The translations under genes were made by a program, and so were the position numbers. This document shows positions 24,276 to 33,505 of a DNA stretch of 64,000 bases, one piece after another. The notes below the pieces were generated by a model. It saw only the letters and a list, made by a program, of their open reading frames with translations, made no database searches and was not told where the DNA came from. Source of the DNA: Bacteroidota bacterium (GTDB taxonomy: Bacteria; Bacteroidota; Bacteroidia; Bacteroidales; Dysgonomonadaceae); NCBI GenBank assembly GCA_023388315.1, contig JAEWGM010000043.1, positions 1 through 64,000 of the forward strand, given 5' to 3'. Numbering within the stretch: position 1 is the stretch's first letter; each line of letters starts with the position of its first letter.

Positions 24276-26513
24276 ATGAATTTCAAATCCATTTTAATCG
24301 CTTTTGTTTTAGTTATCACTCAAATAACATCTGCTCAAAACCTCACGGAGTATGTGAATCCGTTTATCGGCACTACCAACTATGGTACCACCAATCCCGG
24401 CCCCGTGCTTCCCAACGGAATGATGTCGGTGGCGCCGTTCAACGTGATGGGATCCGATAAAAATAAGTTCGATAAAGACGCGCAGTGGTGGTCCACGCCC
24501 TATTCTTTTGACAATACATTTTTTACCGGATTTTCGCACGTAAACCTCAGTGGTGTGGGTTGCCCCGAGTTGGGTTCGTTATTGTTAATGCCCACTTCGG
24601 GAGGGCTCAATGTGGATTATAAAGAATACGGAAGCGAGTATGCCGATGACAAGGCATCGCCCGGATACTACACCAATCGACTCACAAAATACAACATCAA
24701 AACCGAAGTTTCGGCCACCACGCGCACAAGCATTGCACGGTTTACTTTTCCCGCCGGGCAAGCCAACATTTTGATGAACCTTGGCGAAGGGTTGACCAAT
24801 GAATCGGGCGCATGGATGCGGCGTGTGAGCGATACCGAAGTGGAAGGAATGAAACTTTTGGGAACGTTTTGTTACAATCCGCAGGCTGTTTTTCCCATTT
24901 ATTTTGTGATGCGCGTGAGCAAAAAACCTCAATCGGCCGGATATTGGAAAATGCAGCGCGAAATGCAAGGCGTGGAGGCCGATTGGGATATCCACAGCGG
25001 CAAATATAAACTTTATACCAAGTATAACAGAGACATAGCCGGCGACGATATTGGCGCTTACTTTTCTTACGATGCCGCTGAAGGCGAAACCATTGAAGTG
25101 CAAATTGGCGTGTCGTTTGTGAGCACCGATAACGCCCGCCAAAATTTGGATGCCGAACAAAAAGGGTTCGATTTTGAAAAAGTACGTGCCGATGCCCGTC
25201 AAGCGTGGGAAAAAGAATTGGCTCACGTAAACGTGGAAGGCGGCACTGATGATCAAAAAACCGTTTTCTACACGGCGCTTTATCACGCTCTTATCCATCC
25301 AAACATTCTGAACGATGTTAACGGACAATATCCGGCAATGGAAAGCGATGAGATTTTAATCACAAAAAACAACCGATACACCGTTTACTCGCTTTGGGAT
25401 ACCTATCGAAATGTGCATCAATTGCTTACGTTGTTTTATCCCGAAAAGCAATTGGATATGGTACGCACCATGGTGGATATGTACAAAGAAAGCGGATGGC
25501 TGCCTAAATGGGAGCTTTACAGCCGTGAAACAATGACGATGGAAGGCGATCCCGCCATCCCCGTAATTGTGGACAGTTGGATGAAGGGCTTGCGCGATTT
25601 CGATGTGGAAGCGGCATACGAAGCCATGTACAAATCGGCAACCACGGCGGGGAAAGATAACTTTCTGCGTCCTGATAACGATGATTATCTCAACCTCGGT
25701 TACGTGGCTTTGCGTGAAAAGTACGACAACTCGGTTTCGCACGCGCTGGAATATTATATTGCCGATAATGCCTTGTCGAAATTTGCTGACGCCTTGGGCA
25801 AAAAGCAAGATGCAGAGCGTTTCCGCAAGCAATCACTCAATTACACCCGCTATTTTTCGCCTGAATACGGCGTTTTTCGTCCCATTTTACCCGATGGTAC
25901 TTTCCTTTCGCCTTTTAATCCCAAACAAGGCGAAAACTTTGAAGAGGTGCCCGGTTTTCACGAAGGCAGTTCATGGAACTATTCGTTTATGGTTCCGCAC
26001 GATGTGCCGGGCTTAATTAAAATGCACGGCGGCAAACGAAAATTTGTGAATCGGTTGCAAGAAGTGTTCGATGATGGGCACTACGACCCCACCAACGAAC
26101 CCAACATCGGTTATCCTTATCTGTTCAGTTACGTGAAAGGGGAGGAGTGGCGCACGCAAAAACTCACGCAAGAGTTGTTGGCCAAGCACTTTAAAAACGC
26201 GCCCGACGGGCTTCCCGGAAACGACGATACCGGAACAATGAGCACCTGGGCAATTTTCGCCATGATGGGTTTTTATCCCGACGACGCCACTAGTCCGTAT
26301 TACACCTTCACCACGCCCGTGTTCGATAAAATATCGTTGAATTTAAATACGGAGTATTATCCCAATAATCAGTTGGAAATAGATGTTGTACGCCCAAACA
26401 GTCAAGCTAAACTTATCGATAGAATTATTATTGATGGGAAACGGTTCAACGGTTACCGAATTTCGCACGAACAGTTGTCCAATGCAAAAAAAATAACGGT
26501 TTACTTGAAGTAA
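24276..26513 (+). CDS. GH92-family alpha-mannosidase, secreted
   Basis: The 745-residue protein has a signal peptide (cleaved about residue 20) and the family 92 fold: an N-terminal beta-sandwich (VNPFIGTTNYGTTNPGPVLP at its start) and an (alpha/alpha)6 barrel. FHEGSSWNYSF holds the probable general acid Glu563, and GNDDTGTMSTWAIFAMMGFYP the acidic residues of the base and calcium site. GH92 enzymes are calcium-dependent exo-mannosidases, mostly alpha-1,2, that trim N-glycans in the periplasm. No SusC/D pair accompanies it, so it is not part of a typical polysaccharide locus here. Confidence 0.93.
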   Translation: MNFKSILIAFVLVITQITSAQNLTEYVNPFIGTTNYGTTNPGPVLPNGMMSVAPFNVMGSDKNKFDKDAQWWSTPYSFDNTFFTGFSHVNLSGVGCPELGSLLLMPTSGGLNVDYKEYGSEYADDKASPGYYTNRLTKYNIKTEVSATTRTSIARFTFPAGQANILMNLGEGLTNESGAWMRRVSDTEVEGMKLLGTFCYNPQAVFPIYFVMRVSKKPQSAGYWKMQREMQGVEADWDIHSGKYKLYTKYNRDIAGDDIGAYFSYDAAEGETIEVQIGVSFVSTDNARQNLDAEQKGFDFEKVRADARQAWEKELAHVNVEGGTDDQKTVFYTALYHALIHPNILNDVNGQYPAMESDEILITKNNRYTVYSLWDTYRNVHQLLTLFYPEKQLDMVRTMVDMYKESGWLPKWELYSRETMTMEGDPAIPVIVDSWMKGLRDFDVEAAYEAMYKSATTAGKDNFLRPDNDDYLNLGYVALREKYDNSVSHALEYYIADNALSKFADALGKKQDAERFRKQSLNYTRYFSPEYGVFRPILPDGTFLSPFNPKQGENFEEVPGFHEGSSWNYSFMVPHDVPGLIKMHGGKRKFVNRLQEVFDDGHYDPTNEPNIGYPYLFSYVKGEEWRTQKLTQELLAKHFKNAPDGLPGNDDTGTMSTWAIFAMMGFYPDDATSPYYTFTTPVFDKISLNLNTEYYPNNQLEIDVVRPNSQAKLIDRIIIDGKRFNGYRISHEQLSNAKKITVYLK

Positions 26514-26560
26514 GGGGGATATGTGGTTATATTTGTAGTTGAAATATAAAGACAAAAACA

Positions 26561-26809
26561 ATGAATGCAGCAACAATTGAACAACGTCGCGTGGAGATAG
26601 CGAAAATAGCTCTTAATTCCACTGATGAAAACATCATAAATAAACTCTTCATTTATGCTCAGAAGTTAACAGATGGTTCTCAAGGCTTTCCTCTTTCTAT
26701 GACAGATGAAGAGCTCATAGAGTCTGTTGATCGTGCGATGGAGCAATATAAAAATGGTGAAACCATTTCTCATGAGGAGTTTTTAAAGAAGCGAACTCAA
26801 TGGTTATAA
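26561..26809 (+). CDS. Antitoxin-like protein, ParD/Phd-type position
   Basis: This 82-residue acidic protein (MTDEELIESVDRAMEQYKNG, ISHEEFLKK) is of the kind that precedes ParE/RelE toxins in Bacteroidetes. It overlaps the downstream toxin frame by 10 bases. The fold of its N-terminal part is not clear to me. Confidence 0.7.
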   Translation: MNAATIEQRRVEIAKIALNSTDENIINKLFIYAQKLTDGSQGFPLSMTDEELIESVDRAMEQYKNGETISHEEFLKKRTQWL

Positions 26810-27119
26810 AATGGACTGTTGAAGCGGAAGAGAATATTGATAAGATCTGCCGATTTTATGAAGAAAGAAGTTTGAAAGTGGCAAAAGAAATTTTTGCTGA
26901 GATTCATACGTCTGTTAAAAGATTAACTGCCTTTCCTAAAATGGCAGCCATTGAGCCAATTCTTAGTCACCCCCGGAGAATTTTCGATCCTTGCTTGTGA
27001 GAGATTTATTTAAAGTTGTGTACTTTTTAAATGAGTCTGATCAAGAAATAGTGATTGTTACTGTTTTCGATTGTCGGCAAAATCCTTCAAAGCTGAAGAA
27101 TATAAAATCGAAGAAGTAA
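26800..27119 (+). pseudogene. ParE/RelE-type toxin, frameshifted
   Basis: The frame starts with a typical ParE opening (IKWTVEAEENIDKICRFYEE) and stops after 66 codons. From about 26976 the missing C-terminal half is readable in another frame (PENFRSLLVRDLFKVVYFL, ending NIKSKK) up to the stop at 27117-27119. The break lies in a run of five C (26971-26976 region): one more C would restore a 106-residue toxin of normal length. It is either a natural inactivation or an assembly error. Confidence 0.8.
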
Positions 27120-27143
27120 TTACGATTTGCAAAATCTTACAAA

Positions 27144-27917
27144 ATGAAAATATTAATTCTCGGAGCCGGAAAAATGGGCTCCTTTTTTGCTGATGTGCTC
27201 AGTTTCGACCACGAAGTGGCGGTGCTGGATACCGACCCAAAAAAACTTCGGTTTATTTATAACACCCAACGAATGACAGACCCGGAGGAAGTGCGCGATT
27301 TCGACCCCGAATTGGTGATCAATTGCGCTACGCTGAAATTCACCATTGAAGCGTTCCACAAGGTGTTGCCCTATTTGTCGCAGACGTGCATATTGAGCGA
27401 TATTGCATCGGTAAAAACTGGTTTGGAGGAGTTTTATCGCGAGCGCACTCGTCCGTACGTTTCCACGCACCCGATGTTTGGCCCCACTTTTGCCAGCCTA
27501 AACGATTTAAGCACACAAAGCGCCATAATCATATCGGAATCGTCGCATTTGGGAAAAGCGTTTTTCCACGATTTATACCGTCGTTTAAAACTCAATGTGT
27601 TTGAATACACGTTTCGCGAACACGACGAAACCATTGCATACTCTCTTTCCATTCCTTTCGCCTCCACGTTGGTGTTTGCCTCGGTAATGAAGCATCAAGA
27701 CGCGCCGGGTACTACGTTCAAAAAGCACATGGGCATTGCCAAAGGCTTGTTGTCGGAAGACGATTTTCTGCTTTCGGAGATACTTTTCAATCCACACACA
27801 CCGGAGCAATTAATTAGAATTCGCGAAAAATTAAAAGAGCTTCTCGCTATTATCGAAGAGAAGGATAACGATGCCATGACGGCGTTTTTAACGAAGGTGA
27901 GGGAGAATTTGGAGTAG
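27144..27917 (+). CDS. tyrA: Prephenate dehydrogenase
   Basis: The 257-residue protein begins with a Rossmann loop, GAGKMGSFFADVLS (residues 7-20), and continues with CILSDIASVKTGLEE and THPMFGPTFASL, the prephenate dehydrogenase signature. It makes 4-hydroxyphenylpyruvate from prephenate for tyrosine. At this length it is a single-domain type without a fused chorismate mutase or ACT domain. No other aromatic genes adjoin. Confidence 0.9.
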   Translation: MKILILGAGKMGSFFADVLSFDHEVAVLDTDPKKLRFIYNTQRMTDPEEVRDFDPELVINCATLKFTIEAFHKVLPYLSQTCILSDIASVKTGLEEFYRERTRPYVSTHPMFGPTFASLNDLSTQSAIIISESSHLGKAFFHDLYRRLKLNVFEYTFREHDETIAYSLSIPFASTLVFASVMKHQDAPGTTFKKHMGIAKGLLSEDDFLLSEILFNPHTPEQLIRIREKLKELLAIIEEKDNDAMTAFLTKVRENLE

Positions 27918-27954
27918 GATGTTATAGCTTCATCAATAAGGATACTTCTATTGT

Positions 27955-28175
27955 TTTGATAAATAAGCTAATAAGGTTGCTGTTTCTTTGAAATTCAAGG
28001 CTACTAAGGTTTATTACTGTAAAATAAGGTTATGGCAATTAGGAAAAACCTTATTTTTCTTAGCTTACCTTAGTACAAAAAACAAATACAGCAAAGTAGC
28101 TTATTACCTTATTATATCTATGCCTATTACATTATTTGAATGGTTGCATTTTTATGTCGAAAACACGTTCATAGT
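27955..28175. repeat. Nested-palindrome element, copy B
   Basis: Same build as copy A: outer arms 27962-27977 and 28098-28113 (14 of 16), middle arms 28002-28010 and 28067-28075 (perfect TACTAAGGT), inner arms 28022-28031 and 28047-28056 (perfect AAATAAGGTT). The tail TGCATTTTTATGTCGAAAACACGTTC also matches copy A but runs up to the nucleotidyltransferase gene. Stem bases differ from copy A in paired positions. Confidence 0.65.
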
Positions 28176-28483
28176 TCAATTCCGTCTTTTTCCACGTTTT
28201 TATAAAATAACGAATGCGATCGTTCTTGCCATTCATCCAGAGAGTAAACTTTCATGCTAAAATATTCTCCCAGTTGCCAACCCAGTTCCACAAATGGATA
28301 GGCGTACGTGTCGAAATCGGCATGGGTAACTTTTGGCTTATCCAATAATAAAAGTATATCCCAGTCAGAATTCACGTTAGCGTCTTTTCTTGCTTGTGAG
28401 CCGAATAGGATTAATTTTGAATCTGGCAACAGATGTTGTTTCAATTGTCGTATCTCTTTTATTATTGTTTCTTGTTTGGTCAT
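28169..28483 (-). CDS. Minimal nucleotidyltransferase (MNT) domain protein
   Basis: The 104-residue protein shows the Pol-beta nucleotidyltransferase signature GSQARKDANVNSDWDILLLL (residues 29-48), with the GS and the two metal-binding aspartates in the SDWD segment. Such small proteins normally pair with a HEPN protein as a toxin-antitoxin or modification pair; no HEPN gene lies on either side. It is an orphan, squeezed between nested-palindrome copy B and the cyclophilin gene. Confidence 0.82.
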   Translation of the reverse strand: MTKQETIIKEIRQLKQHLLPDSKLILFGSQARKDANVNSDWDILLLLDKPKVTHADFDTYAYPFVELGWQLGEYFSMKVYSLDEWQERSHSLFYKNVEKDGIEL

Positions 28484-28567
28484 TTAAATTGCTTCCTTTG
28501 GTTTGTAAAAGTAGCTAATCTTTTGTTTTTAAACAAACTCCACGGTCTTTATCAGAAAGTTTTCGCG

Positions 28568-29380
28568 TTAATTTTCCACATACATCTTCAAAATCTTCGC
28601 GTCGGTTTTCGGGCGGCTGTTGTTATCCACGGCCAGCGCGGCAATTTTATCAATCACATCCAACCCTTCGATTACTTCGCCAAAAACGGTGTATTCACCA
28701 TCGAGGTGGTGCGAGCCGCCAATGGTGGAATAGGCCTCTTTTAATCCTTCGGGGAAGAAAAATTTTCCCGGTGCTTTCTCGTATAGCGAGTCCACTACGT
28801 GCAAAACCGAGTCGAGCAACGCGTTAAACGCCGACGCGTCGCTTTCTTTTAACCGTGCCAATTCTTGGCTGTGCGGCATATAATGATCTTTGATGATTTT
28901 ATTTTTAATGGGCACGTTTACAGCCATTTCCATTGTATCTAAACGGCCTTGGGTATAGACATTTCCGTGGACGATATAAAATTGCGAACCATCGGATTTC
29001 TTTTGCGGGTTTTCGTCATCTCCCCGCCTTGGCGCGGCTAGGGCTCCTTTCTTGTGAAAGCGGTTTTCCTTGAACTCGGGCATCAAATCCATATCGCGGC
29101 GGCCGCTGCCAATTTGCGCTCCCGCGGGGGCGTTACGCGAATCTTGTGCGCCGCCTTGAATCATAAAGTTTTTGATTACCCGATGAAACAACGTGCCGTT
29201 AAAATATCCCTGATTAATCAGTTTCAGGTAATGGTTGCTGTGGGTGGGCGTGTCTTCATACAAAACGGCTTTCATGGTGCCGTAATTGGTTTCAATCACA
29301 ATGGTTGGGTATTTCGATTGGGCGTTTGTGAAAACAGCACAAATCAGGAAAATGGATAATAAAATGTATTTTTTCATCAT
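28568..29380 (-). CDS. Exported cyclophilin-type peptidyl-prolyl isomerase
   Basis: The 270-residue protein has a signal peptide (cleaved after FTNAQ) and a cyclophilin core: GTLFHRVIKNFMIQGG, GSQFYIVHG and YTVFGEVIEGLDVID. Between the last two lies an insertion of about 80 residues (PIKNKIIKDHYMPHSQELAR to KEAYSTIGG), rich in charged helices, which simple cyclophilins lack but some Bacteroidetes members have. It should catalyse proline isomerisation in the periplasm. Confidence 0.9.
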   Translation of the reverse strand: MMKKYILLSIFLICAVFTNAQSKYPTIVIETNYGTMKAVLYEDTPTHSNHYLKLINQGYFNGTLFHRVIKNFMIQGGAQDSRNAPAGAQIGSGRRDMDLMPEFKENRFHKKGALAAPRRGDDENPQKKSDGSQFYIVHGNVYTQGRLDTMEMAVNVPIKNKIIKDHYMPHSQELARLKESDASAFNALLDSVLHVVDSLYEKAPGKFFFPEGLKEAYSTIGGSHHLDGEYTVFGEVIEGLDVIDKIAALAVDNNSRPKTDAKILKMYVEN

Positions 29381-29611
29381 TCAAATTTTTTAAGAAACTC
29401 TTTTGAATTTTTTATGTATTGTTTTTTAGTCATTTTTTGATGGATTTGGACTTTCGTTTCGCATCAAATAGCGGGCTACTTGAAAGAAAGGAAAGTTCAA
29501 AGGTGCAAAAAAGGGCAAAAAACAACATAAAAGATACATGTAAAAACGTTATTCGCAAAATTCAAAACAGTTTCTAAGATTCAAAATAAAAAAGCATTTT
29601 TTCGCCGCATG

Positions 29612-30703
29612 CTAATTTGGCGCGCGTTTATACAAGTATATCGCGATGGCGATAAAAACAATATTCGGAATCCACGCCGCCACCATCGGGCTCATATTGC
29701 CTTTCACGGCAAATGTGGAACTGATGGTCATGAACAGAATATACGCCATGCTCAACAGTAGGCCGATACCGATGTTCAACCCCATACCGCCTTTCACTTT
29801 TCGGGCAGAAATGGAGGCGCCGATAAGCGTGAGGATAAACGCCGAAAATACGGAAGCAATCCGGTTGTGATACTCAATTTGAAACCCTTGTATATTGCCC
29901 ATTCCTCGCTCCTTTTGGCTGTTGATGTATTTGCGAAGTTGTGGCGATGTCATCATTTGCTGGTCGGTTTTGGCAATGATAAAATCGTTGGGCACGATAT
30001 GTAAAATGGTATCCAGCGAAGTGCCGGTGGTAATTTTCTCTTCCATTCCATGGAAATCCCTGATTTGATAATTCTCTATGGTCCAGTGGTAAGCCGAATC
30101 GTAGCGAATGGAATTTGCCGTGAGCCGCGAAACCAAATTCAAACTATCGAACCGGTCGATAGAAAAGCTATAACCCGTGTTGCTGCCCATGTCGAAATTC
30201 CCGAAATAGACTATGGTTCCTTTATCCACCCTGAATTGAATGTGTTGGTCGCCGGTTTTTTTCTGCCGTGGGTCGATATAGGTGTTTTCAAAATCGATGC
30301 GCGATTGGTTTGCCGGCGGAATAATATAACTGCCAAAAACAAACGCGAATAGTGCGATTACCAGTGCCGAAAGCATATAAGGCTTCATCAGGCGCTGGAA
30401 GCTGATTCCGTTGGATAGTATGGCGATGATTTCGGAATTATTCGCCATTTTGGACGTGAAAAAAATCACCGCCAAAAACACGAAAAGCGGACTAAAAAGG
30501 TTGGTATAGTAGGGGATAAAGTTCAAATAATAATCAAAAAGTATCTCGTTTAACGAGGCGGCGTTAGTGATGAATTTATCTACTTTTTCGTTGATATCAA
30601 ACACCACGGCAATCGAAATAATGAGCGCAATCATAAAAATGTATGTGCCCAAAAATTTCTTTATAATGTAGCGGTCTATCCGTGTCAGTTTAAATAAATC
30701 CAT
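29612..30703 (-). CDS. LptF/LptG-family permease
   Basis: The 363-residue protein has the YjgP/YjgQ layout: three N-terminal membrane helices (about residues 13-35, 60-85, 105-130), a periplasmic jellyroll-like domain in the middle, and three C-terminal helices ending at residue 360. The family forms the membrane part of the LptB2FG transporter that moves lipopolysaccharide to the outer membrane. It is transcribed after tgt, 13 bases downstream, the usual pairing in Bacteroidales. Confidence 0.9.
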   Translation of the reverse strand: MDLFKLTRIDRYIIKKFLGTYIFMIALIISIAVVFDINEKVDKFITNAASLNEILFDYYLNFIPYYTNLFSPLFVFLAVIFFTSKMANNSEIIAILSNGISFQRLMKPYMLSALVIALFAFVFGSYIIPPANQSRIDFENTYIDPRQKKTGDQHIQFRVDKGTIVYFGNFDMGSNTGYSFSIDRFDSLNLVSRLTANSIRYDSAYHWTIENYQIRDFHGMEEKITTGTSLDTILHIVPNDFIIAKTDQQMMTSPQLRKYINSQKERGMGNIQGFQIEYHNRIASVFSAFILTLIGASISARKVKGGMGLNIGIGLLLSMAYILFMTISSTFAVKGNMSPMVAAWIPNIVFIAIAIYLYKRAPN

Positions 30704-30716
30704 CGTTCTTGTCTGT

Positions 30717-31847
30717 TTACAACCTTCTTGTCACTTTTTCCAACATCATTGGTTTCCACGTGGAGAAATCGCCGGCAATGATGTGCCTGCGTGCTTCTTC
30801 CACCAGCCACACGTAAAACGCAAGGTTGTGGATGGAAGCGATTTGCAGCCCCAAAATTTCGTTCACGTTGATAAGGTGGCGCAAATATGCTTTTGTGTAG
30901 AGTGTGTCTACAAATGACTCTCCGTCTTCTTCAATGGGCGAAAAATCGTTTTTCCACTTTTCGTTGCGCATGTTTATCACGCCGTTTTTGGTGAAAATCT
31001 GTCCGTTGCGACCGTTGCGGGTGGGCATAATGCAATCGAACATATCTACGCCGCGCTCAATGCCTTCCAGTAAGTTTTCGGGTTTGCCAACCCCCATTAA
31101 ATAACGTGGTTTGTCTTTGGGCAGAATTTCGTTTACGAGCTCCACCATTTCGTACATTTTCTCCGTGGGTTCGCCCACCGCCAAGCCACCAATGGCATTG
31201 CCGTCGGCTCCGATTGCCGCTATATTCTCTGCCGCGCGGCGGCGCAAATCGGGATACACACATCCCTGTACAATAGGGAATAGTGCTTGTTGATGTCCGT
31301 ATGGACACTCGGTTTCATTGAAGCGGGTAATGCAGCGTTGTAGCCATCGTTCAGTGAGTTCGAGCGATTGTTTGGCGTAGTTGTAATCGGCATCGCCGGG
31401 CGTGCATTCATCAAAAGCCATTATTATATCGGCGCCAATGGTGCGTTGAATATCCATCACTTTTTCGGGAGTGAAAAAATGTTTGGAACCGTCGATGTGC
31501 GAACGAAATTCTGCCCCTTCTTCGTTCAATTTTCGATTTTCGGAAAGAGAAAATACCTGAAAACCACCACTGTCGGTCAGCATCGGCCTTTGCCACCCGG
31601 TGAATTTGTGTAAGCCGCCGGCTTGCTCCATAATGCCCATTCCCGGGCGCAGATATAAATGATAGGTGTTGCCTAAAATAATCTGTGCGCCCACATCGTC
31701 TCTCAGCTCCGTTAGATGCACGGCTTTCACGCTGCCCACCGTACCCACCGGCATAAACACGGGCGTTTCTATTTGTCCGTGGTCGGTGGTGATTAGCCCC
31801 GCACGGGCATTGGAACAGGAATCGGTATGTAGTAATTCAAATTTCAA
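30717..31847 (-). CDS. tgt: Queuine tRNA-ribosyltransferase
   Basis: From a TTG at 31847 the protein has 376 residues, against 375 for the E. coli enzyme, and opens with the family's KFELLHTDSCSNARAGLI. It exchanges the guanine at the wobble base of four tRNAs for preQ1. DSGGFQVFSL holds the catalytic aspartate region, and the zinc ligands appear late in the protein. A longer frame to 31979 is excluded because the promoter box at 31938-31945 would lie inside it. It heads an operon with the LptF/G-type gene. Confidence 0.92.
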   Translation of the reverse strand: MKFELLHTDSCSNARAGLITTDHGQIETPVFMPVGTVGSVKAVHLTELRDDVGAQIILGNTYHLYLRPGMGIMEQAGGLHKFTGWQRPMLTDSGGFQVFSLSENRKLNEEGAEFRSHIDGSKHFFTPEKVMDIQRTIGADIIMAFDECTPGDADYNYAKQSLELTERWLQRCITRFNETECPYGHQQALFPIVQGCVYPDLRRRAAENIAAIGADGNAIGGLAVGEPTEKMYEMVELVNEILPKDKPRYLMGVGKPENLLEGIERGVDMFDCIMPTRNGRNGQIFTKNGVINMRNEKWKNDFSPIEEDGESFVDTLYTKAYLRHLINVNEILGLQIASIHNLAFYVWLVEEARRHIIAGDFSTWKPMMLEKVTRRL

Positions 31848-31937
31848 CTGATGCTTTTTGTGTTTAGCTGTTGCTTTTGTTCTTATTCGGATTTTTGCAA
31901 TCCAACGCCAAATGCCAACAGATAATTTATTTGAGCG

Positions 31938-31945
31938 CAAAGATA
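31938..31945 (-). promoter_or_regulatory. Putative -7 box of tgt
   Basis: TATCTTTG on the minus strand gives a leader of about 85 bases to the TTG start at 31847. Confidence 0.6.
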
Positions 31946-32048
31946 AAGTTTTTGTTACAAGAAACAGAGAATAGGGCATTTAAAAATAGTTAGCGCGAAT
32001 AAATGGGCATTTATTCCTTGTTTCTGAACAGATGCAAGAATAAAATGT

Positions 32049-32056
32049 TATTTTTG
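32049..32056 (+). promoter_or_regulatory. Putative -7 box of lipA
   Basis: TATTTTTG, with transcription expected near 32063, about 30 bases before the lipA start. Confidence 0.5.
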
Positions 32057-32094
32057 CACTGCATTTTATTAATCACACTAAAAGACAACATATA

Positions 32095-32943
32095 ATGGCT
32101 ACCATGCAAAGAAAGCCCGATTGGCTAAAAATTGAACTGCCGCAGGGCAAGCAATATCTCGATATAAAAGAAGTAATAGCGCGCAATAAACTTCACACCA
32201 TTTGCGTGAGTGGGAAATGTCCGAATCTCTCCGAGTGTTGGGGGCGCGGCACCGCCACGTTTATGATTTTGGGCGAAATTTGTACCCGTTCGTGCAAGTT
32301 TTGTGCCACCAAAACCGGAAAGCCTCTTCCCGTGGATTGGGATGAATTGGACAGGCTTGCCGATACCATCTCGAAAATGAACTTAAAACACTGCGTTTTA
32401 ACCAGTGTGGATAGGGACGATTTGCGTGATTATGGCGCTGAATTTTGGGCCGAAACCATTAAATATGTGAAGAAAAAAAATCCGGGAATCACGCTGGAAA
32501 CGCTTATCCCCGACTTCTTAGGCATTCCTGAGTTGATCAATAAAGTGATTGACGCCGGGCCCGAAATCATTTCCCACAATATGGAAACCGTGCGCCGGCT
32601 CACGCCGTTGGTACGAAGCCGTGCCAAATACGACATTAGTTTAAAGACCATTGGCGTTGTGGCAAAGAGCAACAAGGCCAAACCCAAATCGGGCATTATG
32701 GTGGGATTGGGTGAAACTCCGGATGAAGTGTTGGAAACGATGCGCGATTTAAGAGAGGTTGGCTGCCGCGTGCTTACCATTGGACAATACCTGCAACCCA
32801 CACGCAATCATTTACCGGTGAGCGAATTTGTTTCGTTGGAGCAGTTCAAGGCATACAAAGAAGCCGGTTTGGAAATGGGTTTTGAGTTTGTGGAAAGTGG
32901 GCCGCTGGTGCGCTCGTCCTACAGAGCCGAACGGCACGTTTAA
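32095..32943 (+). CDS. lipA: Lipoyl synthase
   Basis: This 282-residue radical SAM enzyme inserts two sulfur atoms into protein-bound octanoate. The auxiliary cluster motif CVSGKCPNLSEC (Cx4Cx5C) lies near residues 40-51 and the radical SAM motif CTRSCKFC near 62-69; the C-terminal VRSSYRAE contains the RSSY serine that ligates the auxiliary cluster. It serves the 2-oxoacid dehydrogenase and glycine cleavage complexes. A second ATG three codons later is possible. Confidence 0.95.
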   Translation: MATMQRKPDWLKIELPQGKQYLDIKEVIARNKLHTICVSGKCPNLSECWGRGTATFMILGEICTRSCKFCATKTGKPLPVDWDELDRLADTISKMNLKHCVLTSVDRDDLRDYGAEFWAETIKYVKKKNPGITLETLIPDFLGIPELINKVIDAGPEIISHNMETVRRLTPLVRSRAKYDISLKTIGVVAKSNKAKPKSGIMVGLGETPDEVLETMRDLREVGCRVLTIGQYLQPTRNHLPVSEFVSLEQFKAYKEAGLEMGFEFVESGPLVRSSYRAERHV

Positions 32944-33090
32944 AAGATATGATGAAGATACGGGTGGAACTCTAAACAGTTTCTAAGATTCAAAGATAAA
33001 TTACAAAAAACATATTGCGTATTTCCGTGGTTGTAATTGTTTTTTGCGTATTCTATTTGGTGTTTTTCAATACATAGTCTGAAAGGATAT

Positions 33091-33495
33091 ATGGAAGAAG
33101 TAAGAATTGATAAATGGCTGTGGGCAGTGCGGATTTTTAAAACCCGTACCATCGCGGCAGACGCGTGCAAAAAAGGGCGTGTGATGATTGATAATGTAAC
33201 GATAAAACCATCGAGGATGATTCGTGTGGGCGATGTCATTCAGGTGCGCAAACCGCCGGTTACATTTTCGTTCAAAGTTCTTGCTTTGGCCGATAAACGG
33301 ATGGGCGCCAAACTGGTTCCGGAATTTATGGAAAACGTAACGCCCCCCGAACAATATGAAATTTTGGAATTAAACAAAATCAGCGGATTTGTCGATAGGC
33401 AGCGTGGCACAGGGCGCCCCACCAAAAAAGAGCGCCGGGATTTGGAGCAATTCACCGAAACATTTGATTTTGATGAGTTTGATTGGGATGAATAG
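33091..33495 (+). CDS. S4-domain RNA-binding protein (Hsp15-like)
   Basis: From the ATG at 33091 the protein has 134 residues. The S4 domain fills the first 65 residues (RIDKWLWAVRIFKTRTIAADACKK pattern, split by family position, then GRVMIDN). The basic tail GRPTKKERRDLEQF is typical of Hsp15-type proteins, which bind 50S subunits carrying stalled nascent chains. Upstream in-frame starts are unlikely because the S4 fold begins right after this one. Confidence 0.9.
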   Translation: MEEVRIDKWLWAVRIFKTRTIAADACKKGRVMIDNVTIKPSRMIRVGDVIQVRKPPVTFSFKVLALADKRMGAKLVPEFMENVTPPEQYEILELNKISGFVDRQRGTGRPTKKERRDLEQFTETFDFDEFDWDE

Positions 33496-33505
33496 TCTGC
33501 GCAGC

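Noticed and set aside
24585..25328. A 247-codon minus-strand frame inside the GH92 gene
   Set aside because: Antisense to a conserved glycosidase domain with intact catalytic motifs and no sign of its own promoter.
31848..31979. Longer N-terminus for Tgt
   Set aside because: The extra residues have no likeness to the family and the -7 promoter box lies inside them; the TTG at 31847 gives the usual length.
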